This document shows, one piece after another, positions 11,286-22,324 of a stretch of 64,000 bases of DNA (position 1 is its first letter; every line of letters starts with the position of its first letter). The translations under genes and the position numbers were made by a program. Under the pieces are notes generated by a model. That model had not been told where the DNA came from. It was given only the letters and a program-made list of their open reading frames with translations, and did not search any database. Origin of the DNA: Sodiomyces alkalinus F11 (lineage: Eukaryota; Ascomycota; Sordariomycetes; Glomerellales; Plectosphaerellaceae); contig NW_021167079.1 of assembly GCF_003711515.1 (NCBI RefSeq), forward strand, positions 7,372,385 through 7,436,384, in the 5' to 3' direction.

Positions 11286-13139
11286 TTAGTTCCCCAGACC
11301 ACTTGCCTCTCCCTCCTCGGCCTCTCGAGCCGCCTTGTCATGCTCTTCCAGGCTCTTCTTCCTCTCCTTCTCCTCATGCTCCTCCTCCCATTCCTCCCAC
11401 TGAGCAACGCCATACTCCATCGGACCCGTCTCCTCATTCCGCTCGTCCCTCTCCTCATCATCTGTAGGCGCGTACTTGCTCTTGACCCGGATCTGCTTCC
11501 CGTACTTGAGGAACACAAACGGAACGACAGCCAGCAAAGCAGCAACACCACCAATGAGAGAACCACCACCACCAACCCCCAGCGTCTCGAACATGGCCCT
11601 GGTGAACAGCGGGGCCGAAGCACTCCCCAGCAGCCGCGCAAAAGTATTCGCCGCCACAGCCGACGCCGCAAAGTGAAGGTACGAGTCGACGATATAGTTG
11701 AGGTAGGCCACGAAAATGAGCATCAGCGACATGGAGAGGAACCCCCCCGCCACGGCGGGGATGGCCCAGGGGGCCGCGTTGTACTGCGCCGTCCAGGCCA
11801 GCCAAAACATGGCGACGGGGAACCCCACGCCGCCGACGGCAGCCAGCAGGAGCCGGTCCTCGGGTTCCAGGCGGACGTTCTTCTCCACTAGCTTGCGCCG
11901 GCGGCGCGTGTCCATGAAGATGAGGATCGTGCCGGGGACGGCGCCCGCGATGGTCCCGATCAGGGGTAGTTGGCCCGCGCCCGCGTCCCAGCCGCGCATG
12001 TCCTGGAAGACGATGGGGTAGATGCTGAAGAGCATGTACTGCAGCATGAAGACGACGCCGAGGTAGATGGCGCAGACCAGGGAGACCAAGTCGGCGAAGA
12101 GGTACCACGGCCGCGTGAAGGCCACCTTGTAGATCTCCGTCAGCGTAGGCCTATCCACGTCCGCGTCGGCCTGGGCGTGCTCGTATTCCGGGTTGCCTGA
12201 TTCGCGTGCCTTCTTCGCCATCTTCCTCAGGATGGTGGACGCGTGCGTCTCGGGGATGCTGAAGAGGAACGGCACGGTCGCGGCCCCGAAGGCGAGGATG
12301 ATGTAGAAAACCCACCGCCAGGAATCCAACCGCAGCTGCACGTACCCGCCGACAATGGGGCCCAGGGACGGTCCCATCCACATGATGAACGAGAAGATGG
12401 CCATGGCGTTGCCCCGGTCGATGGGATCCCAGAGGTCGGCCAGCATGGCGGGGGCGTTGCTCAGCGTGGCCGAGATGAACGTACCCGCCAGGAACCGGCC
12501 CACGAGTAAAGCGCCAAAGTTGGGGGAGAAGGCGCAGAGGAGGTTGAAGGCCTGAAAGACGAAGAAGGTCACGTAGAAAATGCGCGACCGGCCGAAGAAC
12601 TCGGATACGGGCGCCCAGATGAAGGGACCCGCGCAGTAGCCTAGCACGTAGAGCGTGATGGTCAGGCTGGCGGCGACTTCGGAGACGCTGAAGTCTTCAG
12701 AGAGGGAGGGGAGGCAGCCGGAGGTAATGCTGGCTGCTAGGTTGCCGTTGAGGACGAGGAGGACGGTGCAGAGTGTGATGTACCACCTCCGGAGGGAGGA
12801 CCAGTTCAGGGGGTCCCTTGCGTCGCCGGGTTTGAAGTCGACATGGCCTTGTTTGTTGAGATACACCGGTTCTTGGGCTTGTAGTGAGTCTGACTTGGAC
12901 TTTTGCGTATCTGACCTCTTTTGACGGTTGAAAATGTGCATCAGGGTGGCGAGGGGGCTTTCGGGAGGCTTTCTTCGGTCGAGACGCATCTTAATGTGAT
13001 GTGATGCCAAACTTGGTAGTGGTCCCCTGCCTTTTCCAGTCTTGGTGTCTTTTGGAACTCTCAAGGGGGTGCACTTAGAGACAAGCCAAGGTGAAGATGG
13101 GTTTGCTCGTGGGTTTGGTTTTGATCGGTTGTCGGACAT
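11286..13139 (-). CDS. MFS multidrug/polyamine-type exporter, DHA1 family
   Basis: Predicted 12-helix H+ antiporter of the DHA1 group (TPO1/FLR1-like) that exports drugs, polyamines or metabolites at the plasma membrane. A single exon, 617 residues from ATG 13139. Motifs in order: DARDPLNWSSLRRWYITLC before helix 1, LGYCAGPFIWAPVSEFFGR (helix 2 and motif A loop), LVGRFLAGTFISATLSNAP, and IMWMGPSLGPIVGGYVQ (motif C of antiporters). An in-frame ATG exists 19 codons upstream (13196), but a TATA-like stretch at about 13178-13190 lies between the two, so the downstream ATG is preferred. The C-terminus is highly charged (Glu/Lys/Arg). It is followed upstream by a second DHA1 gene in the same orientation. 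Confidence 0.87.
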   Translation of the reverse strand: MSDNRSKPNPRANPSSPWLVSKCTPLRVPKDTKTGKGRGPLPSLASHHIKMRLDRRKPPESPLATLMHIFNRQKRSDTQKSKSDSLQAQEPVYLNKQGHVDFKPGDARDPLNWSSLRRWYITLCTVLLVLNGNLAASITSGCLPSLSEDFSVSEVAASLTITLYVLGYCAGPFIWAPVSEFFGRSRIFYVTFFVFQAFNLLCAFSPNFGALLVGRFLAGTFISATLSNAPAMLADLWDPIDRGNAMAIFSFIMWMGPSLGPIVGGYVQLRLDSWRWVFYIILAFGAATVPFLFSIPETHASTILRKMAKKARESGNPEYEHAQADADVDRPTLTEIYKVAFTRPWYLFADLVSLVCAIYLGVVFMLQYMLFSIYPIVFQDMRGWDAGAGQLPLIGTIAGAVPGTILIFMDTRRRRKLVEKNVRLEPEDRLLLAAVGGVGFPVAMFWLAWTAQYNAAPWAIPAVAGGFLSMSLMLIFVAYLNYIVDSYLHFAASAVAANTFARLLGSASAPLFTRAMFETLGVGGGGSLIGGVAALLAVVPFVFLKYGKQIRVKSKYAPTDDEERDERNEETGPMEYGVAQWEEWEEEHEEKERKKSLEEHDKAAREAEEGEASGLGN

Positions 13140-13909
13140 CTGACTTCTTAGAAGTGAGAAGTGGTTTAAGGGGGATTTTATATCTATAGACAACACGGTC
13201 TTAAGGGCATCAACTCAGCTGAGAGCACAAGCTTTTCACTTGCCATCTTCGCCATCTACCCAGATGATGGCAATGATGATACACGTAGCAAGATGGTCAG
13301 TCCCATAATTAGTGGAAACTCTTTCGTTGCCGCCGTGTGAACTGGGTCAACTGGGTCCGTTGGAGGTTCCAAGCCTCCATCGTCCGGACAAGACGACGAA
13401 GGAAAAGCTCCGAATCTCCATCCAACCGAATCAAATCTCCATCAAAACCCCCATCAAACCCCCATTACATCTCCATCGAGATGTTCCCAATGTGGTGTTA
13501 AAGTGGCCCACCGACGTCATATCAGGATCCCGACTTTCTGATTAGCAAGATGGAAAAGTCGGGAGAGAGAGTCGGAGACCCATCAGGCTGACATTTCGGA
13601 GCGAATCCTCCTGAGGACCAAGACTTTCAGGCGAGATTCTTTCATGGTGGCTTCAAATCACTTACACCAACACCGTGTTACTGTATTCCAACGTCCCCGA
13701 CTCGCAACCTTTTTTCGACGTCTCCCGAACGAACAACGATTATTTTTCACTTTTTATTTCGTCCTCGAACATCCCGTCATCTCCTTTCTCTTGTCTCTTT
13801 TCTTATTGATTGATTTATTAATTTATTGCAACTATAACGCGGGTATCTTTCATCGCCACCGAGGCATTCTTCTACACTCAACTAACGTAACAACTCTCAA
13901 CTCACAAAC
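13140..13909. other. Spacer between the two DHA1 transporter genes
   Basis: Promoter of the 11286-13139 gene and 3' flank of the next. Short CATC-containing repeats (CCATCAAACCCC, ATCTCCATC) occur at about 13410-13480. No gene seen. Confidence 0.55.
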
Positions 13910-14276
13910 TCAGCCCTCCTTCTCACCCACCACCACATCTTCCGTCACAATATCGTGATCAAACTCCGGGTTAACCCAATCGGGCTCCCCGTTCTTCTCG
14001 CGCAGCCGACCCCCATACACATGCACGAGAGCAAATATGGGGACGCAAAAGACGATGGTGATGATGGCATGCCCCGCCATGGTCCAGGTGAAGCCGACGT
14101 TGTCGAGCCAGGGAAGGATGAAGAAGGGATCGACAAAGGCGGAGAGGTTGAGGGAAAAGGCGTAAAACACGATGACCGCCATGCTTTGGAGGGGGTAGGC
14201 GTCCACGATGTACGAGCACACTGCGGTGTTGCCCATTTGGATGCCCGCGCCGACTGACCGTGTTAGTCGGGGCTTC

Positions 14277-14312
<36 letters not shown>

Positions 14313-15846
14313 CGGGAAATAATAAGACGTACACAGAGCAAAGGCGACTTGGCCCACCATCCAGTGATGCCCCTTATCCACGCTGACACCCCACAGGATC
14401 AGCCCGACTGCCGTGAGGATCGCCGCCGGGTAGGCCAGCCAGAGCCGCATTTCGGGCGTCTTGACACCGCCGTTGCGCTTGGCCAGCCTGATCACGAGCC
14501 TGTCACTCAGAGTACCAGAGCAGAGCACTTCGGAGATGAGGGTACCGACGATGAGGCCGATGAAGAGGAGGCTAAAGATAGCACACGGGGGTTAGTTGAC
14601 GTGTTCATGTGTTGACGTGTTCATGTGTTGACGTGTTCATGTGCGTATCCATGGAGATATAAAGACTCACCCCTGAGACTGCGGCGAAAAGTCACCGTAG
14701 GCGACAGGCACCAGCGTGATGACCGACAACACCCACCAGTACCACGCAAAGCAGTAGGTGCCCACGGTCAAGGGAACGACGGCATACTTGAACGTCTTGA
14801 CGAACCGCACCACCGTATCCCAAGGCTTAGGATGCTTCATCCCGGGGAGGGGCGTGCCATGGACGAACCTCAGGGTCTTCGTTCTCCTCACGTCGGCCCC
14901 CACATCCACCAACCCCTTTTCGTGATCGTCCACCGCCTCGGGCAGCATCTCATCCGTAGCCGACCCCCCCTTCCGCCGCATGGCCGCACCGCCCCCACCA
15001 CCGGCCCTCATCCGACTCAGCATCAAATCGCGCGGATACAGCGTCTCGGGGAGGAACAAAACCTCCGCCACAAGAATGGCCGCAAACAAAACCGCGCAAT
15101 GCCACTGCAGCCACGCATGGCCGGCGTGCAGCACGAACCCGCCGACCAGCGGGCCCGCCAACAACCCCGTATCGATGGCGAGCACCCACAGCCCGACCTT
15201 CTGCCCGCGCTCGTGGGCGAAGAAAACGTCGTTGATGATGGCGAGCCCGACGGTCGCGGCGGGGCTGACGCCGAGCCCTTGGAAGAAGCGCGCGGCGGCG
15301 TAGCTGGCGTAGGTGGGGGCCACGGCGGCGCCGGCGGTCGAGGCGAGGGCGATGGCGGTGCCGAGGAGGAAGATGGGGCGGCGGCCGAGGATGTCGGCGA
15401 GGGAGGACCAGAGGAGGGGGCCGAAGGCGAGGCCGAGCGCCGGGATGGCGACGGTCCAGTTGATTTCTTCGGCGGTGGCGGAGTAGTGGGCTTCGAGGTC
15501 GGGGAAGGAGGGGACGGTTGTGGTGGTGATGTAGGTGAACATGAAGTAGCTGCGTGTGTCTTTCTGTTAATATATAGAACATACTGTGGTGGTATGGGCT
15601 CCATGGGGTGCATCCGAGGATTCGGACAGCAACGTACAGGGACATGACAATGGCGAGGATGGTGTGCTTCTGGAGGGAGGACCAGCTCAAGGGATCCAGC
15701 GGGTCGCCCTGCACGGGCTGAGGATGAACAGCGAAGCCATCTTTGGTAAGAACGACTTCGGCGGTGGTGTGTGCTAGTGTTACTTGGCGGTCGTCATCGC
15801 CTGTCGGTTCGACGGCCTTGACCTTCTTGTCGGATAGTTCTGCCAT
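13910..15846 (-). CDS. MFS exporter, DHA1 family, four exons
   Basis: Second predicted DHA1-type H+ antiporter. Exons are 15638-15846, 14671-15549, 14333-14571 and 13910-14253; the phases agree and give 556 residues. After a hydrophilic start (MAELSDKKVKAVEPTGDD) come DPLDPLSWSSLQKHTILAIV, ALGLAFGPLLWSSLADILGR (motif A), ARFFQGLGVSPAATVGLAII (motif B region) and LAGPLVGGFVLHAGHAWLQW (motif C). A long basic Gly-rich loop joins the two halves. The donors are GTACGT, GTGAGT and GTACGT. Two of the three introns carry simple-sequence expansions. The neighbouring, equally oriented DHA1 gene is a different subgroup, not a recent duplicate. Substrate unknown. Confidence 0.87.
14276..14312. repeat. 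GAAA microsatellite in an intron
   Basis: About nine GAAA units (TTTC on the coding strand) inside intron 14254-14332 of the DHA1 gene, in the pyrimidine-rich part near the donor. Confidence 0.95.
14595..14642. repeat. 16-bp minisatellite, three perfect copies, in an intron
   Basis: Unit GTTGACGTGTTCATGT occurs at 14595-14610, 14611-14626 and 14627-14642 with no mismatch, filling half of intron 14572-14670. Confidence 0.97.
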
Positions 15847-17875
15847 GTGCCACGGGTCCCGGGATGGTCAAGCTGAGTTGTAAAGACAGAGGGGTTCGTT
15901 GGGTCGTGACGGATCAGGTAGGATTCAGCTTGAGGTCAACTGCTAGGTCGAATGAAGGATGTTGATAGGGAGACCAAGGAAGAAGGTGATATATGAAGAC
16001 GCAAGGCCATCGACAACGACAAGGGTGAGCGAACATGCTGTATCTATAAGAACGACGAGGAGCTGCATCACGCAGATCCAACATCACTGATATGATATAT
16101 CCGTTCTCCCGACACCTCGACATGGAAACGTAAATTACAAGACAGTGCAGGAAGCATATCACCTCACACCCACCACAGACTGCTCGACGCATACGGTATT
16201 GAGCGTCAGATCCCGGAACAATCCGCACTGACATGGAATCAGTGAATCAGTGCCATTGAGCATATCATGGCGCCCCGCCGTGAGGTCGAGGTAGTTCGCC
16301 TCCAAGATAACGGATGGCAAAGACAGCACAGATAACGAAAGAGAGCGGGAGTCTCGAGGTACGTTGGTTTGTATGGGGGGAAGGAAACAACAGCATTAGC
16401 AAGGCGCGTCTCCGGAGTGTCGTCCATCCATGCGGGCTGCGGGCGTTCTGGGGATCTTAGTCTTCGAGTCTTCATTAGCAATGACTTCACATAATACCGG
16501 GGAGTTAGCCCGTTAAATGACAATTGCCTCGAATCAGTTGCTTCCCCACATGGGCTCGAGAACCAACCGGTAGGTCTCCTGCTAGTTACTGAGCTAAATC
16601 CAGGCCCGAGACTACGTCCATAGAATCGGTACGGCAGCCGGGTCCGGCAGCATGAAGGTGGCATCGTCGCGTGTGAACGGGGGGAAAGGGGAACGAAAAG
16701 GGGGGACAGATAAGACACGATAGATAAGACACAAAGCGTTCCGTCAACCGGCCGGGGTTGAAGATAAGGCATGGCACTGAACCACCAATGACGATTCGCC
16801 ATTTCTCCCCGGACGACTGTTATCTCCGGTGTACCTTAAGTAAGATACCTTACCTAAGTATTCTGGCCCGGAACGCCACCGAATCATTTGGCCCGATCCG
16901 GGAGTCTGGGTGCAAGACGTGCATGTGCAGGGGTGAGGCGCTGTCTCGACCATTCCTGTCCTTGGGATGCTCTGAGAATAGTCCTAGATATATATAAATA
17001 TCTATATACATGCCCTTAGATAAAGATCAGTTGAGGTTATAATTATATTGTAGATAATCAGACGAGACGTGGGAGACGATTCATTACCTTGCCTTAGGAC
17101 ACTGCGAGACAATGCTGCATTGTATGGTACGGAGTATCTGTAACCTGCCTATCCCATAATAAGGTACTGCTTACTCCCTTCTCCGTACTTCTACTTCCTC
17201 CTCGCTGACGTGATATCGTTCCCGGAGCCGACTGTCGGATGTACTGCATAAGGTACTTGATACAAGCTGGACAGCAGACTTCTTCAAATGCCTCATGCCC
17301 ATGCACGAGAGGAACTTCGGCTCCGATCACGGAATCATATGCGGGTGGATGGAGTCCAGCTTGCCTCAATGGAATGACCCGCATTGATAATTGATAATAT
17401 AAAACTGTCGTAGTTTTCTTCTAGTACTTCGTAGATGTTGTTGTACTTACTCTGCCTATTTCTCTCTGCAAATACGAAAATAGAATAAGCAGAAACAACA
17501 CCAAGGGAATATTATCAAACGGCCGACCATAAACGATAGTCTGTGTCACAGGTTCAAACCCCAGGAGACCTTCGCATCACACCAGGTGCAAGCATCACGC
17601 GCACAAAGTCCAAATATGTCTGGAGAGTCATGAGAGCAGGTATATTCACATCACCCCATGCCTCATATCCAAGAAGGAAAAATATTCGGCGCCGCCGGGT
17701 ATTCGTAACACCTACCCCACCGTTCCAATACCAGGAAGAGGAACAAGATGAGCCAGTGAAGAAAATCGTTGGTGTTACATCAAAAACACCAACCCGAAAA
17801 GAAAGAAGAAAAAAAAGCCTATGTACAATGAAGCGAAAGAAAAAATCGTCTTGAAAGCTTAAAGCTTAAACGCGC
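15847..17875. other. Intergenic region, no gene recognised
   Basis: About 2 kb between the start of the DHA1 gene and the 3' end of the AA9 gene. Frames are short and unlike neighbouring coding regions. It contains AT-rich TATA-like runs (about 16985-17010) and TACCTTAC/TAAGGTAC-type motifs. The last 300 bases are probably the AA9 3' untranslated region. Confidence 0.55.
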
Positions 17876-18907
17876 TTAAGCACGCACGTCGCGGGCGTGG
17901 CGGCGGGCAGCGCGACGGGCAGCACGGCGAGCACGGCGGCGACGGAGGGCAGGGCACTCCTCGGGCTGTTCAGGCTGCTCGGGTTGTTCGGGCTGCTCGG
18001 GAACCGGAGAAGGGGTCTCCTCAGGAACCTCGGGAACCTCAGGCTCAGTGGGAGCAGGAGAAGGAGCGGGGGTAGGAGCAGGAGCAGGAGCAGGGGCAGA
18101 GTCGCCGACAACAGGCTCGGCGTCGCCAACCTTCTCAGGAACGCGCTGCTCGATAACAGTGGCGATGGCCGGAGCGGCAGGTCCCGGCATCTCGTACTCG
18201 GGCGAGTTGGTGTAGAGGTTAAAGAGGATACCGGCGTGGTCGGCGGTGTAGAGCGAAGTACCGGCAACACCAGCCGGCAGGTCGGAGCCGCCACCGGTAA
18301 CCTGGATGTTGATGCACTGAGGGTAGTTCTGGGCGCCGTTCGGCTGACCGGAGGCATGGTGGGCGATGATCTCGTGACGGAGGACGTAGTTCCCGGCGGC
18401 CAGGGTCTCGGGGATCTTGATGAGCCAGCCGTTGCCGTTGGCGATGAGCTCGTCCGAGGCCCAGGTGCCGGAGACGCCGGCGCCGGAGATCAGGCCGACC
18501 TCCTGGATCTTGAAGAACTCGAGCGAGGACTTCTCGACGGCGGCGCAGTCGCCGTTGCAGGGCGCCAGCATGTCGATGATGGGGCCCTTGTGGGACTCGG
18601 GCCAGGTGTCCCACTGGAGGAAGATGGAGCCGCCGGCCGAGACGACGGCGTGGCCGGCCGCGTTGGTGGCGTCGCGATGGCAGATGATGTCGCCGCTCTG
18701 GTAGGCCGAGGGCTCGACGAAGCCGTTGTCGGTGGCGGTGGTGGACCAGCCGACGAGGGGGCCGTGGTTCGGGTTGTAGAAGTTGGATAGCGCGAAGGCC
18801 GGGTATTCCAGGCCGTCGGCGATGACGCTCTCGACGTGGCCGTGGGCCATGACCGAGGCGGCGCCGGCAAGGGCGGACAGGACGGCGTTGGTCTTGAAGG
18901 AAGGCAT
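17876..18907 (-). CDS. AA9 lytic polysaccharide monooxygenase with Arg-rich C-terminal tail
   Basis: Secreted copper monooxygenase that cleaves cellulose or related glycans oxidatively (family AA9, formerly GH61). A single exon, 343 residues. The signal peptide ends SVMA-21, leaving His22 (HGHVESV) as the N-terminal copper ligand. His106 in WPESHKGPIIDML is the second ligand of the histidine brace. HASGQPNGAQNY (184-195) is the AA9 H-x8-Q-x-Y motif with second-sphere His184 and Gln193 and axial Tyr195. C196PQC-type and CNGDC cysteines fit the usual disulfides. After about residue 265 the catalytic fold gives way to a Pro/Ala then Pro-Glu-Gln repeat linker (about 271-317) and a tail at 322-342 made largely of Arg and Ala. 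No CBM1 is present. The first 100 or so mature residues and the brace are complete, so activity is expected. Confidence 0.93.
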   Translation of the reverse strand: MPSFKTNAVLSALAGAASVMAHGHVESVIADGLEYPAFALSNFYNPNHGPLVGWSTTATDNGFVEPSAYQSGDIICHRDATNAAGHAVVSAGGSIFLQWDTWPESHKGPIIDMLAPCNGDCAAVEKSSLEFFKIQEVGLISGAGVSGTWASDELIANGNGWLIKIPETLAAGNYVLRHEIIAHHASGQPNGAQNYPQCINIQVTGGGSDLPAGVAGTSLYTADHAGILFNLYTNSPEYEMPGPAAPAIATVIEQRVPEKVGDAEPVVGDSAPAPAPAPTPAPSPAPTEPEVPEVPEETPSPVPEQPEQPEQPEQPEECPALRRRRARRAARRAARRHARDVRA

Positions 18908-21364
18908 TTTTTCTTTCCGTTCTCGGGTTTGTTGGATTTTGCTTTACTTTCCAAAGGTTGGGAAAACAAGAGACGTCAAGTCGGTCGAAGTGAAGTTTGA
19001 AGGATCAATGATCGATGATCGAGGGTGGGAAGAAGAAAAAACCCGGTTCGAACGGATGGGTGTATAGGCCACTGGCGTAAACGAAAGGCAGAGACTGAAA
19101 AGACTTCAATCAATGAAGTAGAGAATGAAGAGTGGCAAGAAGCCGAAAAGAATGAACTCTTGATGAAAGGAATGTAGAATTGGAAAGCTGCGAAAAGAAG
19201 GCAAGCCTGGTGAGGAGAGAAGGGAAAGGAAATGGGAGAGGGTGTGCGAAGGCAGCGACCTTATATTTTCCCCTTCATCTCTGGGCTGTCAAGAGAAGGC
19301 AGACCAGGGGCTTCGGCGTCAAGGTAGGAATTGAGGCTAGTTCGAAGAGTACGCCGCACGGCCGGGAGCCGGGGACCAGGTTCACCAAGTTGACGAGGTT
19401 GACGATGGGGCGAGGATCTGACCCATGCCCTGTCAGTGCATTCATCAACGTTTCATGTGCAAATTGAAGGCCACTCATCTTTTCCTGTTGGTCTTGTATC
19501 CGCACCGGCCAGACTGACGACAAGAACAAGCAGGAGAATGGCGTGTAATGGAACGCCAGGGTCAGCTCGGCGGGTAACATCTGGAACACCTCGGCGGACC
19601 AGGGTCGGTGACGATGGTTGCATGGAAATCGGCTTGGGAGATGAAGGAACAGACAGGCATTTTGAATGTAAAAGGAAGAAAAAAGAAAAACAAGAAAAAG
19701 GGACAACAGTCAGTCAGTCTTGCTTGCCACATCAACACCAATGGATTTTAGCGCCATGTCTGTTTTCTGTTCGACTTGCCGCCGGATTCTCTGTTTGAAG
19801 AATGGGAGTGGCAGATAGATGCATCTTCACACACAAACCCCCCTGATGACCCCGGTTGAGCCTCAGCGGCCGAGACCAGAAGCAGGGGAAGGGAAAGACC
19901 GTTGGCGTCGGAGATGAAGGGCTATCATTTGCGATCCGGACTGCTTGTGATATGCTTGGTGTGGGCCTTGGAAATATACGATGATGCAGGTGAGGGTGCG
20001 ATGATGGCGATGATGGCGATGATGCGAGATCTGAAGCGGAGAGAGATCCTGACCTCTAATTCTGCACGGGGTTTGAAGGAAGGAGTAACCCACAGCAGCT
20101 TTGATGCCCCCTCACGTTCTGAAACAGGTGCCCCCGGGTCGAACCCCACCAACCTGCGCCAGGTACAAGGTGCTGAATTTATCTGAAGCAACCACAACCC
20201 CACCATAGGCTAATTTAGCGCTCATAGCGACGCGATCGGGCGCCTTTCCCGAGATGAGAGATGAGCTCCCCCTCCCATTTCCTTCTCTCTTTCCTCCCCT
20301 GGCCTCTGTACCACCTAATACAGTACCATCGTATCGTACGTCTACCGAGCCTTTCGTACGAGATGCATCTTAGGAATGATTACAATGCACTTTGCACGAA
20401 GCATTACGAAGTACAAGTCGTCCACGACCTTCCATCGGCGTCATTCGACATTCGACACCTCTTACATAAACCACTGCCCACTCCCACGATGCCTATCCAT
20501 ACCGCTGCGTCACGCTCCCCATGATCCCCCGTGGACCTACCTACCACGCACATTCCTGCAGCAAGGCGTTTCTTCTGCGAGAGCTTGTCCGGGACCTTCG
20601 TCATTCCTCAGCCCCAAGCGGGTTAATTCACCGGACTCTAATCCAGATAGATACTTTCATTTCTGTTCTCGTATCAGATCCAGATGTCGAGAAAGGGAAC
20701 TGTAAATACGTATGAATTTCTGTGTCCACCGAGATGCAGTTCGGTCAAACTCGGTGAACCGGTGAGTCGGTAAGAAGACCACGAAAATCACGGGTCCGAT
20801 GTCCACCAAAAGGGTCCACGACCAGCAAATCAGAGGACCCGAATTCATTGAAATTTCAGGCACCCGGAGGACTCGGCCTTACTAAATTATTAGGAAATGC
20901 CGGTAGTTGCGTGGTAATCACAAGGGATCAAGGGACCGTTTGTCATCAACCACGAAGTATTACGGAGAATTCTTCGTACTTCGTACTTTTGTGCACATGG
21001 CAATGGCATCCGGATCAAGTCACAAGTCATTTGACTGCCGTTAACAAAAGAAATGAAGCAATATTAAACTTTTCAGTCAGCCGAGCCAAAAGGCCAAGTG
21101 CCTCCCGGCTCAACCGGAGGATTGGACGAGGCTATTATCACCATCGTGTATCCCTATTCCGTACTGATATCCCTTTCTCACTCTTCTTTTTCCCATTTAC
21201 CTTAACCCTTACTTACTACCCTCCTCCACCCTCCTCCCTTTCGCGTCCCTTGCTGTAATATTTTCTTGCCCTTTCTGACCTCGGCCTTGCGACGCGACTC
21301 GATACGCGTGCCACTTGTCCACTCATACTCCTCTAAAGACAGACGGACGCCGCTCGACGACACC
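18908..21364. other. Divergent intergenic region (AA9 / DUF2456 promoters)
   Basis: About 2.5 kb with no gene recognised. It contains a short GATGATGGC tandem (about 20000-20025) and a pyrimidine-rich stretch (about 21170-21245) that precedes the DUF2456 start. Confidence 0.55.
19261..19269 (-). promoter_or_regulatory. TATA-like element upstream of AA9 gene
   Basis: AAAATATAA on the minus strand about 355 bases before the AA9 ATG. This is a plausible core promoter, implying a long 5' untranslated region; position and function are inferred only. Confidence 0.3.
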
Positions 21365-22324
21365 ATGCCTGGTCCACGAACATCAACCATGTCGGCAGGC
21401 ACGCGCGCGTCGTTCATGGACGGCAGGCCGTCATGGTCCTCCTTTGATGCCCTCTTCAAGCACCGCGAGAGGCCCGATGTCGTTACTCCGACCACCAAGC
21501 TCACCGCCCACCAGGCCTTTTACCTTTTCGTCGTACATGGCCTTTGCGCCATGGCCATATCTGCTATCATCAACTTTGCCATTGCCTACGGTTCGTTGTT
21601 CCCATGTTCCGTCCTTCGCTCCTCATTGCCCGTCTCTCCTCGAAGGCGCAGAGTCCCCAGAGCCTCCCCCCCCGGGACGCGAGTCATACCACCGCCACTA
21701 CTCTTCCCTCAGCTACCTAAAGCTAACACAAAACCCTACGTCACAGCCATGTACACCACCCAAGACCTCTCCCGCAACCCCATCCGTCTCTTCCAGCTCC
21801 CCAATACCCTCGCCGGCGACGCCGCCGTCACCATCATCATCCAGTGCATCATAACATGGCTCATAGAACGCGTCTTCGTCCGGCACGATCTCCACAACGG
21901 GGGCGTCAAACCCATCGGCTTCGTCGCCGAGCCGAAAGGCCGGTTCCCACGATGGTTCATGCTCCTAAACGAAGACAACAACAACAATACCCACCATGAT
22001 ACCGGGCCACGGCGGAATAAAGTCAGGACCGCCCTCGCCAATGCGGCACGTTTCGTCGCGACCCAGGCTCCTCGAGCGGCGGCCTTCATTCTCGCCAGTT
22101 TCGTGTTATTTTGGCCCGTATCCGTCGGCGTGTTGACGACCATCGGGAGGAAGAGCGGCGGCGACTGGGTCTTTGACGACCGCTGGGCGCCGCAGATCTT
22201 CAAGGCCGTCCTGGGAGGCGCGCTGGCGCTGCTCACCACGCCGTTGATGGCCGCGTTTTGGATGGTGAGGGATGGCTGGCTGCTGAGCAGGGCTCAGACT
22301 ACCCATGCCGCGTGGGTTGTTTGA
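21365..22324 (+). CDS. DUF2456-family fungal membrane protein
   Basis: Conserved fungal multi-span membrane protein of unknown function (DUF2456 type). Exons are 21365-21590 and 21747-22324, 267 residues. The donor is GTTCGT and the acceptor CACAG, joining IAY to AMYTTQDLSRNP. The start ATG has context CACCATG. Hydrophobic segments: AFYLFVVHGLCAMAISAIIN near residues 50-75, GDAAVTIIIQCIITWLIERV, AAAFILASFVLFWPVSVGVL, and FKAVLGGALALLTTPLMAAF near the C-terminus. The asparagine run NEDNNNNTHH lies in a loop. Subcellular location is not evident. The family assignment rests on the pattern of helices and the KPIGFVAEPKGRFPRWFML segment. Confidence 0.75.
   Translation: MPGPRTSTMSAGTRASFMDGRPSWSSFDALFKHRERPDVVTPTTKLTAHQAFYLFVVHGLCAMAISAIINFAIAYGSLFPCSVLRSSLPVSPRRRRVPRASPPGTRVIPPPLLFPQLPKANTKPYVTAMYTTQDLSRNPIRLFQLPNTLAGDAAVTIIIQCIITWLIERVFVRHDLHNGGVKPIGFVAEPKGRFPRWFMLLNEDNNNNTHHDTGPRRNKVRTALANAARFVATQAPRAAAFILASFVLFWPVSVGVLTTIGRKSGGDWVFDDRWAPQIFKAVLGGALALLTTPLMAAFWMVRDGWLLSRAQTTHAAWVV

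Noticed and set aside
14595..14642. Three equal 16-bp repeats as a possible CRISPR-like array
   Set aside because: Units are directly adjacent with no spacers and sit in a fungal intron; this is a minisatellite.
17551..17562. B-box-like GGTTCAAACCCC suggesting a tRNA
   Set aside because: No pairing T-stem, no A-box and no acceptor stem around it.
17543..17854. 103-codon Lys/Arg-rich open frame
   Set aside because: Lies just beyond the AA9 stop, probably in its 3' untranslated region on the other strand; composition is simple.
20136..20145. B-box-like GGTTCGACCC on the minus strand
   Set aside because: Flanks do not form T or acceptor stems; no cloverleaf.
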